A stretch of 64,000 nucleotides of DNA from Streptomyces sp. NBC_00091 (GCF_026343185.1 NZ_JAPEMA010000001.1:310001-374000); one strand, 5' to 3'. Shown: positions 24,174-33,410, counted from the first letter of the stretch. A program made the numbers and translations. Notes: generated from the letters alone by a model not told the origin.

Positions 24174-25880
24174 ATGGCCGCCACCCCTGAAACGCCCGCA
24201 GCCGCCCCCGCAGCCGCAGCGCGCCGCAAGACCGGCCGTCACCGCGGCGAGGGCCAGTGGGCCGTCGGACACCACACGCCCCTCAACGGCAACGAGCAGT
24301 TCAAGAAGGACGACGACGGTCTCAACGTGCGGACGCGCATTGAGACGATCTACTCCAAGGCGGGCTTCGACTCGATCGACCCCAACGACCTGCGCGGCCG
24401 TATGCGCTGGTGGGGCCTCTACACCCAGCGCAAGCCCGGGATCGACGGCGGCAAGACCGCGATCCTGGAGCCGGAGGAGCTGGACGACAAGTACTTCATG
24501 CTGCGCGTCCGCATCGACGGCGGCCGGCTGACCACCGAGCAGCTGCGCGTCATCGGCGAGATCTCCGAGGAGTTCGCGCGCGGCACCGCCGACCTCACCG
24601 ACCGCCAGAACGTGCAGTACCACTGGATCCGGATCGAGGACGTCCCGGAGATCTGGCGCCGCCTGGAGGCCGTCGGCCTCTCGACCACCGAGGCCTGCGG
24701 TGACACGCCCCGCGTCATCCTCGGTTCGCCCGTCGCCGGCATCGCCCAGGACGAGATCATCGACGGCACCCCCGCCATCGACGAGATCTACCGCCGCATC
24801 GTCGGCAACCCCGACTTCTCGAACCTGCCCCGCAAGTTCAAGTCGGCGATCTCCGGCTCGCCGCTGCTCGACGTGGCGCACGAGATCAACGACATCGCCT
24901 TCGTCGGCGTGAACCACCCCGAGCACGGCCCCGGCTTCGACGTCTGGGTCGGCGGCGGCCTCTCCACCAACCCCAAGCTGGGCGTCCGCCTGGGCACCTG
25001 GGTCTCCCTGGACGAGGTCCCCGACGTCTACGAGGGCGTCATCTCGATCTTCCGCGACTACGGCTACCGCCGGCTGCGCACCCGCGCCCGCCTGAAGTTC
25101 CTCGTCGCCGACTGGGGCCCGGCCAAGTTCCGCCAGGTCCTGGAGGACGAGTACCTGAAGCGCAAGCTGACCGACGGCCCCGCGCCCGAGCAGCCCAGCG
25201 GCCAGTGGCGCGACCACGTCGGCGTCCACCAGCAGCAGGACGGCAAGTTCTACGTCGGCTTCGCGCCCCGCGTCGGCCGCGTGGACGGCGCCACCCTCAC
25301 CAAGATCGCGGACGTGGCCGCACAGCACGGCTCCGGCCGCCTGCGCACCACCGCCGAGCAGAAGATGATCGTCCTCGACATCGAGGCCGACCAGGTCGAC
25401 TCGGTCGTGGCGGCCCTGGAGGCGCTGGACCTGCGGGTCAAGCCGTCCCCGTTCCGCCGCGGCACGATGGCCTGCACCGGCATCGAGTTCTGCAAGCTGG
25501 CCATCGTCGAGACGAAGGCGCGCGGCGCCTCGCTGATCGACGAGCTGGAGCGCCGCCTGCCGGACTTCGCCGAGCCGCTCACCATCAACATCAACGGCTG
25601 CCCGAACGCCTGCGCCCGTATCCAGGTGGCGGACATCGGTCTCAAGGGCCAGCTGGTCCTGGACGACGACGGCAACCAGGTGGAGGGCTACCAGGTCCAC
25701 CTGGGCGGCGCCCTCGGCCTCGAGGCCGGCTTCGGCCGCAAGGTCCGCGGCCTCAAGGTCACCTCGGCCGGTCTGCCGGAGTACGTCGAGCGGGTCGTCA
25801 CGCGCTTCGAGGAGCAGCGCGAGGACGGCGAGCGCTTCGCCGCCTGGGTCGGCCGCGCCAAGGACGAGGACCTCTCGTGA
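24174..25880 (+). CDS. sirA: Ferredoxin-type assimilatory sulfite reductase
   Basis: This 568-residue enzyme reduces sulfite to sulfide with six electrons, using siroheme coupled to a [4Fe-4S] cluster. The cluster/siroheme motifs are CTGIEFCKLA and, 38 residues on, NGCPNACAR. The two ferredoxin-like half-repeats of the family are visible (ADLTDRQNVQYHWIRIED and GSGRLRTTAEQKMIVLDIE). A nitrite reductase is excluded mainly by context, because cysH, C, D and N follow. The ATG at 24174 is taken although the AAGGA before it is about 12 bases away. A leader peptide upstream suggests cysteine control. Confidence 0.93.
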   Translation: MAATPETPAAAPAAAARRKTGRHRGEGQWAVGHHTPLNGNEQFKKDDDGLNVRTRIETIYSKAGFDSIDPNDLRGRMRWWGLYTQRKPGIDGGKTAILEPEELDDKYFMLRVRIDGGRLTTEQLRVIGEISEEFARGTADLTDRQNVQYHWIRIEDVPEIWRRLEAVGLSTTEACGDTPRVILGSPVAGIAQDEIIDGTPAIDEIYRRIVGNPDFSNLPRKFKSAISGSPLLDVAHEINDIAFVGVNHPEHGPGFDVWVGGGLSTNPKLGVRLGTWVSLDEVPDVYEGVISIFRDYGYRRLRTRARLKFLVADWGPAKFRQVLEDEYLKRKLTDGPAPEQPSGQWRDHVGVHQQQDGKFYVGFAPRVGRVDGATLTKIADVAAQHGSGRLRTTAEQKMIVLDIEADQVDSVVAALEALDLRVKPSPFRRGTMACTGIEFCKLAIVETKARGASLIDELERRLPDFAEPLTININGCPNACARIQVADIGLKGQLVLDDDGNQVEGYQVHLGGALGLEAGFGRKVRGLKVTSAGLPEYVERVVTRFEEQREDGERFAAWVGRAKDEDLS

Positions 25881-26056
25881 GCGAGCGCGCCGCACCGTTC
25901 TACTGCCCGTACTGCGGCGACGAGGACCTGTTTCCCCACGAGACGGGTCACGGCGCCTGGGAATGCAGGGCCTGCAACCGAGCCTTCCAGCTGAAGTACC
26001 TCGGGCTGCTGGCCCGGGGTGTTCAGTCCAACGCAGCTGGAGGGGACGAGATATGA
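25877..26056 (+). CDS. 59-residue zinc-ribbon protein of the sulfur operon
   Basis: The GTG start overlaps the sulfite reductase stop (GTGA) and its own TGA overlaps the cysH start (ATGA), so it is coupled on both sides. The peptide has two Cys-x2-Cys pairs (CPYCGDEDLF and CRACNRAFQLKY), which should bind one zinc or iron atom. Its place between the reductase and cysH suggests a small accessory or electron-transfer-related role, but no function is known to me. Confidence 0.88.
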   Translation: MSERAAPFYCPYCGDEDLFPHETGHGAWECRACNRAFQLKYLGLLARGVQSNAAGGDEI

Positions 26057-26751
26057 CCACCACTCAAGACGTCAGTCTCAAAGAGTTGGCCGAGCAGGCG
26101 GGCCGGGACCTCGAGGACGCCTCCGCACTGGAGATCCTCACCTGGGCCGCCGAGACCTTCGGCAAGAAGTTCGCAGTGACCTCCTCCATGGAGGACGCGG
26201 TCGTCGCCCACCTGGCCTCCCGCGCCTTCCCCGGCGTGGACGTGGTCTTCCTCGACACGGGCTACCACTTCGAGGAGACCATCGGCACCCGTGACGCGGT
26301 CGAGGCCGTGATGGACGTCAACGTCATCACCCTCACCCCGCGTCAGACGGTCGCCGAGCAGGACGCCCAGTACGGCCCGAAGCTGCACGACCGGGACCCG
26401 GACCTGTGCTGCGCACTGCGCAAGGTGGGGCCCCTCGAGGAGGGTCTGACCGCGTACGACGCGTGGGCGACGGGCCTGCGCCGCGACGAGTCCCCGACCC
26501 GGGCGAACACCCCGGTGGTCGGCTGGGACGAGAAGCGGCGGAAGGTCAAGATCTCGCCGATCGCCCGCTGGACCCAGGAGGACGTGGACGCCTACGTCAT
26601 CGAGCACGGGGTCCTCACCAACCCGCTGCTGATGGACGGTTACGCCTCCGTCGGCTGCGCCCCCTGCACGCGCCGGGTGGAAGCCGGCGAGGACGCGAGG
26701 GCCGGTCGTTGGGCCGGGCGCGGCAAGACCGAGTGCGGACTGCACGGCTGA
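26053..26751 (+). CDS. cysH: Adenylyl-sulfate (APS/PAPS) reductase
   Basis: CysH reduces activated sulfate to sulfite using thioredoxin. This 232-residue protein has the ATP-pyrophosphatase-like fold with SSMEDAVVAH and DTGYHFEET, and the ARWTQEDVDAY segment. It also has the paired cysteines DLCCALRKV and the GCAPCTRRV pair that bind a [4Fe-4S] cluster, which marks the APS-using type, and the conserved C-terminal ECGLHG with the catalytic cysteine. The ATG overlaps the stop of the Zn-ribbon gene. Confidence 0.93.
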   Translation: MTTTQDVSLKELAEQAGRDLEDASALEILTWAAETFGKKFAVTSSMEDAVVAHLASRAFPGVDVVFLDTGYHFEETIGTRDAVEAVMDVNVITLTPRQTVAEQDAQYGPKLHDRDPDLCCALRKVGPLEEGLTAYDAWATGLRRDESPTRANTPVVGWDEKRRKVKISPIARWTQEDVDAYVIEHGVLTNPLLMDGYASVGCAPCTRRVEAGEDARAGRWAGRGKTECGLHG

Positions 26752-26777
26752 TGAATCGACTTACGGAGACTGAGCAG

Positions 26778-27320
26778 ATGAGCGTGAGCGAGGGCGCCAC
26801 GGTGTGGCTGACCGGGCTGCCGAGCGCGGGCAAGACGACCATCGCGTACGCCCTCGCGGAGCGGCTGCGCGGTGAGGGGCACCGGGTGGAGGTCCTCGAC
26901 GGGGACGAGATCCGCGAGTTCCTCTCCGCCGGCCTCGGCTTCACCCGCGAGGACCGGCACACCAACGTGCAGCGGATCGGTTTCGTCGCCGAGCTGCTCG
27001 CGAGCAACGGCGTCAAGGCGCTCGTGCCCGTGATCGCCCCCTTCGCCGACAGCCGCGAGGCCGTCCGCAAGCGGCATGCCGCCGAGGGCACCGCCTACCT
27101 CGAGGTGCACGTGGCCACTCCGGTCGAGGTGTGCTCCGAGCGTGACGTGAAGGGCCTGTACGCCAAGCAGGCGGCGGGCGAGATCTCCGGTCTGACCGGC
27201 GTCGACGACCCGTACGAGGCACCGCAGAGCCCGGACCTGCGGATCGAGTCGCACACGCAGACCGTCCAGGAGTCGGCTTCGGCCCTGCACGCACTGCTCA
27301 CCGAGAGGGGTCTGGCATGA
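26778..27320 (+). CDS. cysC: Adenylyl-sulfate kinase
   Basis: CysC phosphorylates APS to PAPS. This 180-residue protein has a P-loop (LTGLPSAGKTT), the DGDEIREFLSAGLGF lid region and DVKGLYAKQAAGEI with the following GVDDPYEAP motif. The ATG at 26778 is chosen because GGAG lies 9 bases upstream; an ATG at 26751 overlapping the cysH stop would add nine residues. Presence of both an APS-type CysH and CysC means PAPS may be made for other sulfotransfer reactions. Confidence 0.92.
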   Translation: MSVSEGATVWLTGLPSAGKTTIAYALAERLRGEGHRVEVLDGDEIREFLSAGLGFTREDRHTNVQRIGFVAELLASNGVKALVPVIAPFADSREAVRKRHAAEGTAYLEVHVATPVEVCSERDVKGLYAKQAAGEISGLTGVDDPYEAPQSPDLRIESHTQTVQESASALHALLTERGLA

Positions 27321-28258
27321 CCACCGCCGCGCACCTGCACACCGAGTCCGACTCCGACGCGCCCTACGCGCTGTCGCACCTCGACGCCCTCGAGTCGGAG
27401 GCGGTGCACATCTTCCGTGAGGTGGCGGGCGAGTTCGAGAAGCCGGTGATCCTGTTCTCCGGCGGCAAGGACTCCATCGTCATGCTGCACCTGGCGCTGA
27501 AGGCCTTCGCCCCCGCGCCGGTGCCCTTCACGCTGCTGCACGTCGATACCGGGCACAACTTCCCCGAGGTGCTGGAGTACCGCGACCGCACCGTCGCCGA
27601 GCACGGGCTGCGCCTGCACGTGGCCTCCGTCCAGGAGTACATCGACGCCGGCAAGCTCCGCGAGCGCCCCGACGGCACCCGCAACCCGCTCCAGACCGTC
27701 CCCCTCACCGAGGCGATCCAGCAGCTCAAGTTCGACGCCGTCTTCGGCGGCGGACGCCGCGACGAGGAGAAGGCCCGCGCCAAGGAACGCGTCTTCTCCC
27801 TGCGCGACGAGTTCTCCCAGTGGGACCCGCGCCGCCAGCGCCCCGAGCTGTGGCAGCTCTACAACGGCCGCCACGCCCCCGGCGAGCACGTGCGCGTCTT
27901 CCCGCTCTCCAACTGGACCGAGCTGGACGTGTGGCAGTACATCGCCCGCGAGAACATCGAACTCCCGCAGATCTACTTCGCGCACGAGCGCGAGGTCTTC
28001 CTGCGTAACGGCATGTGGCTGACGGCCGGCGAGTGGGGCGGCGCCAAGGAGGGCGAGGTCCCCGAGACCCGTCTGATCCGCTACCGGACCGTCGGTGACA
28101 TGTCCTGCACCGGCGCCGTGGACTCCGACGCCACCACGCTCGATGCCGTGATCGCCGAGATCGCCGTCTCCCGCCTCACCGAGCGGGGCGCGACCCGGGC
28201 CGACGACAAGATGTCCGAGGCCGCGATGGAAGACCGCAAGCGCGAAGGGTACTTCTAG
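27317..28258 (+). CDS. cysD: Sulfate adenylyltransferase subunit 2
   Basis: CysD is the catalytic subunit of ATP sulfurylase and forms APS from ATP and sulfate. The 313-residue protein has the PP-loop motif LFSGGKDSIVMLHLALKAF, HVDTGHNFPEVLEYRD, the AVFGGGRRDEEKARAKERV stretch and the C-terminal AMEDRKREGYF typical of CysD. The start ATG overlaps the cysC stop (ATGA). CysN follows after 2 bp, its GTPase partner. Confidence 0.95.
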   Translation: MTTAAHLHTESDSDAPYALSHLDALESEAVHIFREVAGEFEKPVILFSGGKDSIVMLHLALKAFAPAPVPFTLLHVDTGHNFPEVLEYRDRTVAEHGLRLHVASVQEYIDAGKLRERPDGTRNPLQTVPLTEAIQQLKFDAVFGGGRRDEEKARAKERVFSLRDEFSQWDPRRQRPELWQLYNGRHAPGEHVRVFPLSNWTELDVWQYIARENIELPQIYFAHEREVFLRNGMWLTAGEWGGAKEGEVPETRLIRYRTVGDMSCTGAVDSDATTLDAVIAEIAVSRLTERGATRADDKMSEAAMEDRKREGYF

Positions 28259-28260
28259 AA

Positions 28261-29601
28261 ATGACCAGCACCACCGAGCAGTTCGCCGATCTGTCGGCGA
28301 CCACCCTGCTGCGCTTCGCGACCGCCGGTTCCGTGGACGACGGCAAGTCCACCCTCGTGGGCCGGCTGCTGCACGACTCCAAGTCGGTCCTGACGGACCA
28401 GATGGAGGCCGTCGAGGCGGTGTCCCAGGCCCGCGGCCAGGAGGCGCCGGACCTCGCGCTGCTGACCGACGGCCTGCGGGCCGAGCGGGAGCAGGGCATC
28501 ACCATCGACGTCGCCTACCGCTACTTCGCCACCGCCCGGCGCCGGTTCATCCTCGCCGACACCCCCGGGCACGTGCAGTACACCCGCAACATGGTCACCG
28601 GCGCCTCCACCGCCGACCTGGCCGTGGTCCTCGTCGACGCCCGCAACGGCGTCATCGAGCAGACCCGCCGCCACGCGGCCGTCGCCGCCCTCCTCCGCGT
28701 CCCCCACGTGGTCCTCGCCGTCAACAAGATGGACCTCGTCGGCTACCAGGAGTCGGTCTTCGCGAAGATCGCCGAGGAGTTCACCGCGTACGCCTCGGAC
28801 CTGGGCGTCCCGGAGATCACCGCCATCCCGATCTCGGCCCTGGCCGGGGACAACGTGGTCGAGCCCTCCGCGAACATGGACTGGTACGGCGGCCCGACGG
28901 TGCTGGAGCACCTGGAGACCGTCCCGGTCAGCCACGACCTCACCGCCTGCCCGGCCCGTTTCCCGGTGCAGTACGTGATCCGCCCCCAGACCGCCGAGCA
29001 CCCCGACTACCGCGGTTACGCCGGCCAGATCGCCTCCGGCGTCCTGCGCGTCGGCGAAGCCGTCACCGTCCTGCCCTCCGGCCGCACCTCGGTCATCGAG
29101 GGCATCGACGCCCTCGGCGAGAGCGTGGACATCGCCTGGGCGCCGCAGTCGGTGACGATCCGTCTGAAGGACGACATCGACATCTCGCGCGGCGACCTGA
29201 TCGCGCCGTCCGCGAGCGCCCCGGCCACCACGCAGGACGTCATCGCGACGGTCTGCCACGTGGCCGACCAGCCCCTCGCCGTCGGCGCCCGGGTGCTGCT
29301 CAAGCACACGACGCGCACGGTCAAGGCCATCGTCAAGGAGATCCCCTCGCGGCTGACCCTCGACGACCTCTCCCAGCACCCGAACCCCGGGCAGCTGGTG
29401 GCCAACGACATCGGCCGCGTCGTCGTCCGCACCGCCGAGCCGCTCGCGCTCGACGCGTACGCCGACTCGCGCCGCACCGGGTCCTTCCTGCTGATCGACC
29501 CGGCCGACGGAACCACCCTCGCGGCGGGCATGGCGGGCGAGTCCTTCGCCTCCACGGCCCAGACCACCGTCCAGGCGGATGAAGAAGGGTGGGACTTCTA
29601 G
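28261..29601 (+). CDS. cysN: Sulfate adenylyltransferase subunit 1 (GTPase)
   Basis: CysN is an EF-Tu-like GTPase that drives the ATP sulfurylase reaction of CysD. The 446-residue protein shows G1 (GSVDDGKST), the switch region EREQGITIDVAYRYF, G3 (DTPGHVQYTRNM) and G4 (NKMDL), followed by two beta-barrel domains. Length fits a stand-alone CysN without a fused CysC, in agreement with the separate cysC gene upstream. Confidence 0.95.
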   Translation: MTSTTEQFADLSATTLLRFATAGSVDDGKSTLVGRLLHDSKSVLTDQMEAVEAVSQARGQEAPDLALLTDGLRAEREQGITIDVAYRYFATARRRFILADTPGHVQYTRNMVTGASTADLAVVLVDARNGVIEQTRRHAAVAALLRVPHVVLAVNKMDLVGYQESVFAKIAEEFTAYASDLGVPEITAIPISALAGDNVVEPSANMDWYGGPTVLEHLETVPVSHDLTACPARFPVQYVIRPQTAEHPDYRGYAGQIASGVLRVGEAVTVLPSGRTSVIEGIDALGESVDIAWAPQSVTIRLKDDIDISRGDLIAPSASAPATTQDVIATVCHVADQPLAVGARVLLKHTTRTVKAIVKEIPSRLTLDDLSQHPNPGQLVANDIGRVVVRTAEPLALDAYADSRRTGSFLLIDPADGTTLAAGMAGESFASTAQTTVQADEEGWDF

Positions 29602-29693
29602 ATGACGCCCGGCGACATCTACTCCACCTTCGCGAAGGAGGGCGGCCGCGTAGGCAGCGGCGCCCTCGGCAGCGGCCAGGGAGGAGTGGCGCG

Positions 29694-29786
29694 ATGTGCG
29701 CGATGACGTACGCACACTGCCTGCACGCCCTCACCCCCCACGAGCCGTACCCGCCCTTGCTCCAGAGACGAAGATCTGCGCCGTAA
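29694..29786 (+). CDS. Small two-cysteine ORF before the ABC transporter genes
   Basis: This ORF of 30 codons starts at an ATG preceded by GGGAGGAG and reads MCAMTYAHCLHALTPHEPYP, then a basic end. Two cysteine codons lie in the first nine. It sits in the 216-bp gap between cysN and the binding-protein gene. By analogy with cysteine leader peptides it could be a second sensing ORF that controls the transporter genes. An overlapping ORF starts right at the cysN stop (29602-29706). No homology supports either; coding is uncertain. Confidence 0.4.
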   Translation: MCAMTYAHCLHALTPHEPYPPLLQRRRSAP

Positions 29787-29817
29787 ACCCTGCGGCGCGG
29801 CGAGAGGAAGTCCTCCC

Positions 29818-30945
29818 GTGCCTGCCACGAGTACCACCCGCAAGACCCTGCGCCGCGGCGTCGCCGCCGCCGCTGCCCTGCCGCTGCTGATCGGCGCCCT
29901 CGCCTCCTGCGGCTACGGCTCCCAGGCCGAGAAGACCGAGGACACGAAGTCCAACGTCGCCGCCGACGGCGGGAAGAAGCTCTCCGCTCCCGAGGTCCGT
30001 ATCGGGTACTTCCCGAACCTGACCCACGCCACGGCCCTGGTCGGTCTCCAGGAAGGCCTGATCGAGAAGGAACTGGCCGGCACGAAGGTCAAGCCCCAGT
30101 CCTTCAACGCCGGCCCGTCCGAGATCGAGGCCCTCAACGGCGACTCCCTCGACATCGGCTTCATCGGCCCCTCGCCGTCCATCAACGGCTACGTCAAGTC
30201 CAAGAGCTCCAACCTGCGGATCATCTCCGGCTCCACCTCCGGCGGCGTCAAGCTGGTCGTGAACCCCGACAAGATCAAGACCCTGGACGACCTCAAGGGC
30301 AAGAGGATCGCCACCCCGCAGAAGGGGAACACGCAGGACATCGCGTTCCTCAACTGGATCTCGGAGAAGGGCTGGAAGGTCGACCCGGAGTCCGGCAAGG
30401 GCGACGTCTCGGTCGTCCGCACCGACAACAAGGTCACCCCCGACGCCTTCAAGCAGGGCTCCATCGACGGCGCCTGGGTGCCCGAGCCCACCGCCTCCAA
30501 GCTCGTCTCCGACGGCGGCTCCGTCCTCCTCGACGAGACCGCCCTGTGGCCCGACAAGAAGTTCGTGATCACGAACATCATCGTGTCGCAGAAGTTCCTC
30601 AAGGCGCACCCGGACGTGGTCGAGGCCGTCCTGACCGGCACGGTCAAGACCAACGAGTGGATCAACGCCAACCCGGACAAGGCCAAGGCCTCCGCGAACG
30701 CCAAACTCGCCGCCGAGGGCGGCAAGCCCCTCGACGCGAAGATCCTCGACCCGGCCTGGCAGTCCATCCTCGTCACCGACGACCCGCTCGCCGGCACGCT
30801 CAAGACCCAGTCCGAGTGGGCGGTCAAGGCAGGACTCCTCGAGAAGCCCGACCTGACCGGCATCTACGACCTGACGCTCCTGAACAAGGTCCTCAAAGCC
30901 ACCGGCAAGCCCGAGGTCTCCGACGCCGGTCTCGGCGCCAAGTAA
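29818..30945 (+). CDS. Sulfonate/sulfate-type ABC transporter substrate-binding lipoprotein
   Basis: This 375-residue protein has a lipoprotein signal peptide (LIGALASC at about residue 25-31) and the SsuA/TauA-type binding fold (IGYFPNLTHATALVGLQEG; GSTSGGVKLVVNPD; GKRIATPQKGNTQDIAFLNW). It should capture an alkanesulfonate, taurine or similar sulfur anion outside the membrane. A GTG start follows GAGAGGAAG. It is the first of three transporter genes placed inside the sulfate assimilation operon, so sulfate itself is possible although SsuA-type proteins usually carry sulfonates. No sulfonate monooxygenase gene lies nearby. Confidence 0.88.
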   Translation: MPATSTTRKTLRRGVAAAAALPLLIGALASCGYGSQAEKTEDTKSNVAADGGKKLSAPEVRIGYFPNLTHATALVGLQEGLIEKELAGTKVKPQSFNAGPSEIEALNGDSLDIGFIGPSPSINGYVKSKSSNLRIISGSTSGGVKLVVNPDKIKTLDDLKGKRIATPQKGNTQDIAFLNWISEKGWKVDPESGKGDVSVVRTDNKVTPDAFKQGSIDGAWVPEPTASKLVSDGGSVLLDETALWPDKKFVITNIIVSQKFLKAHPDVVEAVLTGTVKTNEWINANPDKAKASANAKLAAEGGKPLDAKILDPAWQSILVTDDPLAGTLKTQSEWAVKAGLLEKPDLTGIYDLTLLNKVLKATGKPEVSDAGLGAK

Positions 30946-30980
30946 GCCCGTAGTTCAGCAACCCCCAGGAGGTGACGACC

Positions 30981-31772
30981 ATGGCCACCACGCTCGCCAA
31001 GGCTGCCGAGGGCACGGTAGCGGAGCAGACGCACGCCGCCCGCATCGAGCACGTCTCGAAGTCCTTCTCCGGCCCGGCCGGATCGCAGCTCGTCCTGGAC
31101 GACATCAGCCTCGATGTCGCCCCCGGCGAGTTCGTCACCATCCTGGGCGCCTCCGGCTGCGGCAAATCCACGCTGCTGAACCTGGTCGCCGGCCTGGACA
31201 AGCCGTCCACCGGAGCCATCACCACCGAGGGCCGCCCCGCCCTGATGTTCCAGGAACACGCCCTGTTCCCCTGGCTCACCGCCGGCAAGAACATCGAACT
31301 CGCCCTGCGCCTGCGCGGCGTCGCCAAAGCCGACCGCAGGACCGAGGCCGAACGCCTCCTGGAACTGGTCCGCCTCGGCGGCGCGTACGGCAAGCGCGTC
31401 CACGAACTCTCCGGCGGCATGCGCCAGCGCGTCGCCCTGGCCCGCGCCCTCGCCCAGGACAGCCGCCTCCTCCTCATGGACGAACCCTTCGCCGCCCTGG
31501 ACGCCATCACCCGCGACGTCCTGCACGGCGAACTCACCCGCATCTGGACCGAGACCGGCCTGTCCGTACTCTTCGTCACCCACAACGTGCGCGAGGCCGT
31601 CCGCCTCGCCCAGCGCGTGGTCCTCCTCTCCTCCCGCCCCGGCCGGGTCGCCAAGGAATGGACCGTGGACATCCCGCAGCCGCGCCGCATCGAAGACGCG
31701 GACGTCGCGGAACTGTCCCTCGAGATCACTGAACACCTGCGTGGGGAGATCCGCCGCCATGGCCAGCACTGA
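30981..31772 (+). CDS. Sulfonate/sulfate-type ABC transporter ATPase
   Basis: This 263-residue ATPase energises the transporter. Walker A (GASGCGKST), Q-loop (MFQEHALFPWL), signature (ELSGGMRQR), Walker B (LLLMDEPFAALD) and the switch His (FVTHNVREA) are all present. It belongs to the SsuB/TauB type. The ATG at 30981 follows GGAGG by 8 bases; the 3' end overlaps the permease gene by 14 bp. Confidence 0.92.
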   Translation: MATTLAKAAEGTVAEQTHAARIEHVSKSFSGPAGSQLVLDDISLDVAPGEFVTILGASGCGKSTLLNLVAGLDKPSTGAITTEGRPALMFQEHALFPWLTAGKNIELALRLRGVAKADRRTEAERLLELVRLGGAYGKRVHELSGGMRQRVALARALAQDSRLLLMDEPFAALDAITRDVLHGELTRIWTETGLSVLFVTHNVREAVRLAQRVVLLSSRPGRVAKEWTVDIPQPRRIEDADVAELSLEITEHLRGEIRRHGQH

Positions 31773-32643
31773 AACGAAGCCGAAGAGCGACGACCTGGCC
31801 GGCCTCGAAGCCGGGCTCGACGCCCTCGACGCCGTCGAGATCCGCCGTGCGCCGGTCAGGGAAGTCCTCGTCAAGAAGGTCCTCCCGCCGGTCCTGGCCA
31901 TCGCCCTGGTACTCGCCGTCTGGCAGGTCCTGGTCGCGGCGGAGGTCACCGAGGAGACCAAGCTGCCCGCACTGTCCGCGGTATGGGACAGCCTGTCCGA
32001 GATGTGGCTCAAGGGCACCCTGCTCGAAGTCATCTGGACCAGCGTCTCCCGCGGCCTGCTCGGCTTCCTCCTCGCCCTCGCCATCGGCACCCCCCTCGGC
32101 CTGCTCGTCGCCCGGGTCAAGTTCGTCCGCGCCGCGATCGGCCCCATCCTCCAGGGCCTGCAATCCCTGCCCTCGGTCGCCTGGGTCCCCCCGGCCGTCC
32201 TCTGGTTCGGCCTCAACGACGCCATGATGTACACCGTCATCCTCCTCGGCGCCGTCCCCTCCATCGCCAACGGCCTCGTCTCCGGCATCGACCAGGTCCC
32301 GCCCCTGTTCCTGCGCGCCGGCCGCACCCTGGGCGCCACCGGCCTGCGCGGAGCCCGGCACATCGTCATGCCCGCCGCCCTGCCCGGCTACCTCGCCGGC
32401 CTCAAGCAGGGCTGGGCCTTCTCCTGGCGCTCCCTCATGGCCGCCGAGATCATCGCCAGCTCCCCCGACCTCGGCCTGGGCCTGGGCCAACTCCTCGAAA
32501 ACGGCCGCAACAACATCGACCTGCCCGGCGTCTTCCTCGCCATCATCCTCATCCTCGTCGTCGGCATCGCCATCGACCTCCTCATCTTCAGCCCCCTCGA
32601 GCGCCGGGTCCTCCGCACCCGCGGCCTCCTCGTCAAGAGCTGA
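31759..32643 (+). CDS. Sulfonate/sulfate-type ABC transporter permease
   Basis: This 294-residue permease has about six membrane helices and the cytoplasmic EAA-like loop (AGRTLGATGLRGARHIVMPAALPGYLAG) of the SsuC/TauC family. The N-terminal 40 residues are charged. The start ATG overlaps the ATPase gene, which supports a coupled transporter. It completes a one-permease importer of the sulfonate type. Confidence 0.92.
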   Translation: MASTETKPKSDDLAGLEAGLDALDAVEIRRAPVREVLVKKVLPPVLAIALVLAVWQVLVAAEVTEETKLPALSAVWDSLSEMWLKGTLLEVIWTSVSRGLLGFLLALAIGTPLGLLVARVKFVRAAIGPILQGLQSLPSVAWVPPAVLWFGLNDAMMYTVILLGAVPSIANGLVSGIDQVPPLFLRAGRTLGATGLRGARHIVMPAALPGYLAGLKQGWAFSWRSLMAAEIIASSPDLGLGLGQLLENGRNNIDLPGVFLAIILILVVGIAIDLLIFSPLERRVLRTRGLLVKS

Positions 32644-32648
32644 GCCCC

Positions 32649-33410
32649 ATGTCCCGCGCACTACTGGTCATAGCCCACGGAAGCCGCGATCCGCGGCACG
32701 CGGCGACCGTGCACGCCCTCGTCGGGCGGGCGCGGGCGCTGCGGCCCGGGCTGCGGGTGGAGACGGCCTTCCTGGACTTCAACGGCCCGACCGTCTCCCA
32801 GTCCCTGGCCTCGCTCTACCTTTCGGGAGTACGGGAGGTCGTGGCCCTGCCGCTGCTGCTGACCCGGGCCTTCCACGCGAAGGCCGACATCCCGGCGGTG
32901 CTGGCCGAGTCGGCCACCCGCCTGCCCGGGCTCTCGGTCCGGGTGGCGGACGTCCTCGGACCGTCGCCGCTCCTGGTGGCGGCCCTGGAACGCCGCCTCG
33001 CCGAGGCCGGCATCGGCCTCACCCCGGCGGACCGCGCCGGCACCGGTGTGGTGCTCGCGTCCGCCGGATCCTCAGACCCGGAGGCGATCGCAGTGATCGC
33101 TGAAATCGCGCGGGAGTGGCGGCACACCGGTTGGTGCGCCGTGCGGCCTGCGTTCGCCTCCGCTGCCCTTCCCCGTACGGAGGACGCCGTACGGGCCCTG
33201 CGCGCGGAGGGCGTCCGCCGGGTGGCGGTGGCCCCGTACGTCATCGCCCCGGGCCGCCTCCCGGACCGGATCACGGCCGGCGCCGAAGCCGCGGGCGCGG
33301 ACGTCGTCGCCGAGGTCCTGGGCGCGGCCCCGGAGCTGGCCCGCCTCCTGCTGCGCCGCTACGACAGCGCGGCTTCGGCCCCGGCCCCGCTCCGGGCCCT
33401 GACGGCGTAG
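32649..33410 (+). CDS. Sirohydrochlorin chelatase (CbiX/SirB-like)
   Basis: This 253-residue protein has the chelatase motif LLVIAHGSRDPRHAAT at the N-terminus and a second domain repeat (GVVLASAGSSDPEAI and VRRVAVAPYVIAPGRLPDRI), as in two-domain CbiX proteins that place iron or cobalt into sirohydrochlorin. At the end of the sulfur operon it most likely makes siroheme for the sulfite reductase. It starts 5 bp after the permease stop. Confidence 0.9.
   Translation: MSRALLVIAHGSRDPRHAATVHALVGRARALRPGLRVETAFLDFNGPTVSQSLASLYLSGVREVVALPLLLTRAFHAKADIPAVLAESATRLPGLSVRVADVLGPSPLLVAALERRLAEAGIGLTPADRAGTGVVLASAGSSDPEAIAVIAEIAREWRHTGWCAVRPAFASAALPRTEDAVRALRAEGVRRVAVAPYVIAPGRLPDRITAGAEAAGADVVAEVLGAAPELARLLLRRYDSAASAPAPLRALTA

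Noticed and set aside
29602..29706. 34-codon ORF starting directly at the cysN stop
   Set aside because: It overlaps the better supported two-cysteine ORF, has Gly/Ala low complexity, and has only a distant ribosome-binding site.
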